A stretch of DNA of 60,000 bases from Diphasiastrum complanatum (taxonomy: Eukaryota > Streptophyta > Lycopodiopsida > Lycopodiales > Lycopodiaceae), in assembly GCA_029204225.1 (NCBI GenBank), contig CM055097.1, positions 10,736,230-10,796,229 on the forward strand. The letters run 5' to 3'. Below the pieces are notes generated by a model. It did not search any database. It worked only from the letters and a program-made list of their open reading frames with translations, and was not told where the DNA came from. Positions 59,431 to 60,000 of this stretch are shown piece by piece. Position numbers and translations under genes: made by a program. How positions within the stretch are numbered: position 1 is the stretch's first letter; the number at the start of each line of letters is the position of its first letter.

Positions 59431-60000
59431 TGGTATCAGATCCAAGTACAAGAGGTTTTGTTGAAATTTATAGGGTTAATCCAAATCAAAGCCAAAATTA
59501 GCAGTTTTTTGGAAAGTAGTCAAATTTTGTGTAGCGAGTTGGATTTGATAACTATCCTCAAAATTTTTGGTCCAGATCTTGTTGTGGGCTGTAGGAACCC
59601 TTTTCACACGTGTGAGGCCGTACATCTCTGGTTTTGGCTGAGAAAATTCAAAAATTTGTACAATTTGACTCACACACCCAATTTGAGAGATTTTTAGTGC
59701 AAAATCAAGCATTTTCTATAGAAAATCTAATCCCTTGATTAGTTCTTGGATTAGATCAGCCAAAAAATTAAAATTGAAGCTTTAAATAGGTGCATTAATT
59801 GATCTTCTCTGATTTTTTGAGTGTATGTTAAAGTTAAGAGAAATTTTGCTAAAAATCATAGATTAAGGAGTGATATGCAAGGTGAGCGGTTGAAATCCAT
59901 TGTACCATCACTCTAGGTTTGTTCAAGAGTGATAGGGTCAAGTTTAGAAGCATCAATTTGCTAGAAAACATCTTTGGATTTGTCCTCCAAGTGAAACCTT
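59431..60000 (+). other. PBS and leader of a copia element leaving the window
   Basis: The PBS TGGTATCAGATCC starts at 59431. The following 570 bases are A/T-rich leader without a gag start; the body of the element should lie to the right of the window. A CACACGTGTG palindrome recurs at 59605. Confidence 0.6.

Overview
This is a repeat-dense nuclear segment of a land-plant genome. Three things point to a plant: a spliced KNL1/SPC105-type kinetochore gene, Ty1/copia retrotransposons with a primer-binding site (PBS) matching initiator-Met tRNA (TGGTATCAGA), and plant-type CACTA and Helitron transposons. The exact lineage cannot be read from the sequence. Only one host gene is well supported; most other coding sequence belongs to mobile elements. 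Exon joins below were made by hand from GT/AG sites and phase.

1-3.7 kb (+): a decayed, internally deleted Helitron with a Rep N-terminal part fused directly to a PIF1 helicase C-terminal part. It is followed by a possible multi-exon reading frame ending in a GIY-YIG nuclease-like domain (2343-2716).

4.0-20.9 kb (-): a very large decayed Helitron/Helentron-like element. In its own 5'-3' order it carries an RPA1-like OB-fold/zinc protein (20.2-18.7 kb), an unrecognised protein with a coiled-coil end (18.0-16.6 kb), then a RepHel polyprotein: unknown N-terminus, Cys-rich/DUF6570-like domain, HUH Rep, PIF1 helicase and a C-terminal EEP endonuclease-like region (14.7-4.06 kb). A young gag-only copia-type LTR element (8695-13274, 701-bp LTRs, 5-bp duplication ACAAT) is inserted inside the Rep gene.

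20.9-25.2 kb: AT-rich spacer with a degenerate repeat family, then pieces of three retrotransposons: a copia integrase (+), a Ty3/gypsy RT/RNase H (-), and a copia RNase H plus complete 3' LTR (-) abutting the gypsy gene.

27.2-42.0 kb (+): the KNL1-like gene, 16 proposed exons and about 1,160 codons. Most exons lie in 27.2-32.9 kb. An 8.2-kb intron (32879-41104) full of microsatellites, GGTACC-rich inverted-repeat elements and a zinc-finger fragment separates them from the last three exons, which encode the C-terminal RWD-like region.

42-60 kb: an unassigned gene-fragment cluster (43.9-45.6 kb, -); a second gag-retaining, integrase-deleted copia derivative (45.6-49.5 kb, +); a 158-bp (CT)n array; a broken CACTA TNP2 transposase (50.8-53.2 kb, -) cut by a probable gypsy LTR (53.17-55.35 kb); a gypsy gag; a 5'-truncated copia tail with LTR (56.8-58.4 kb); and at the right edge a further copia 5' LTR and PBS whose body lies outside the window.
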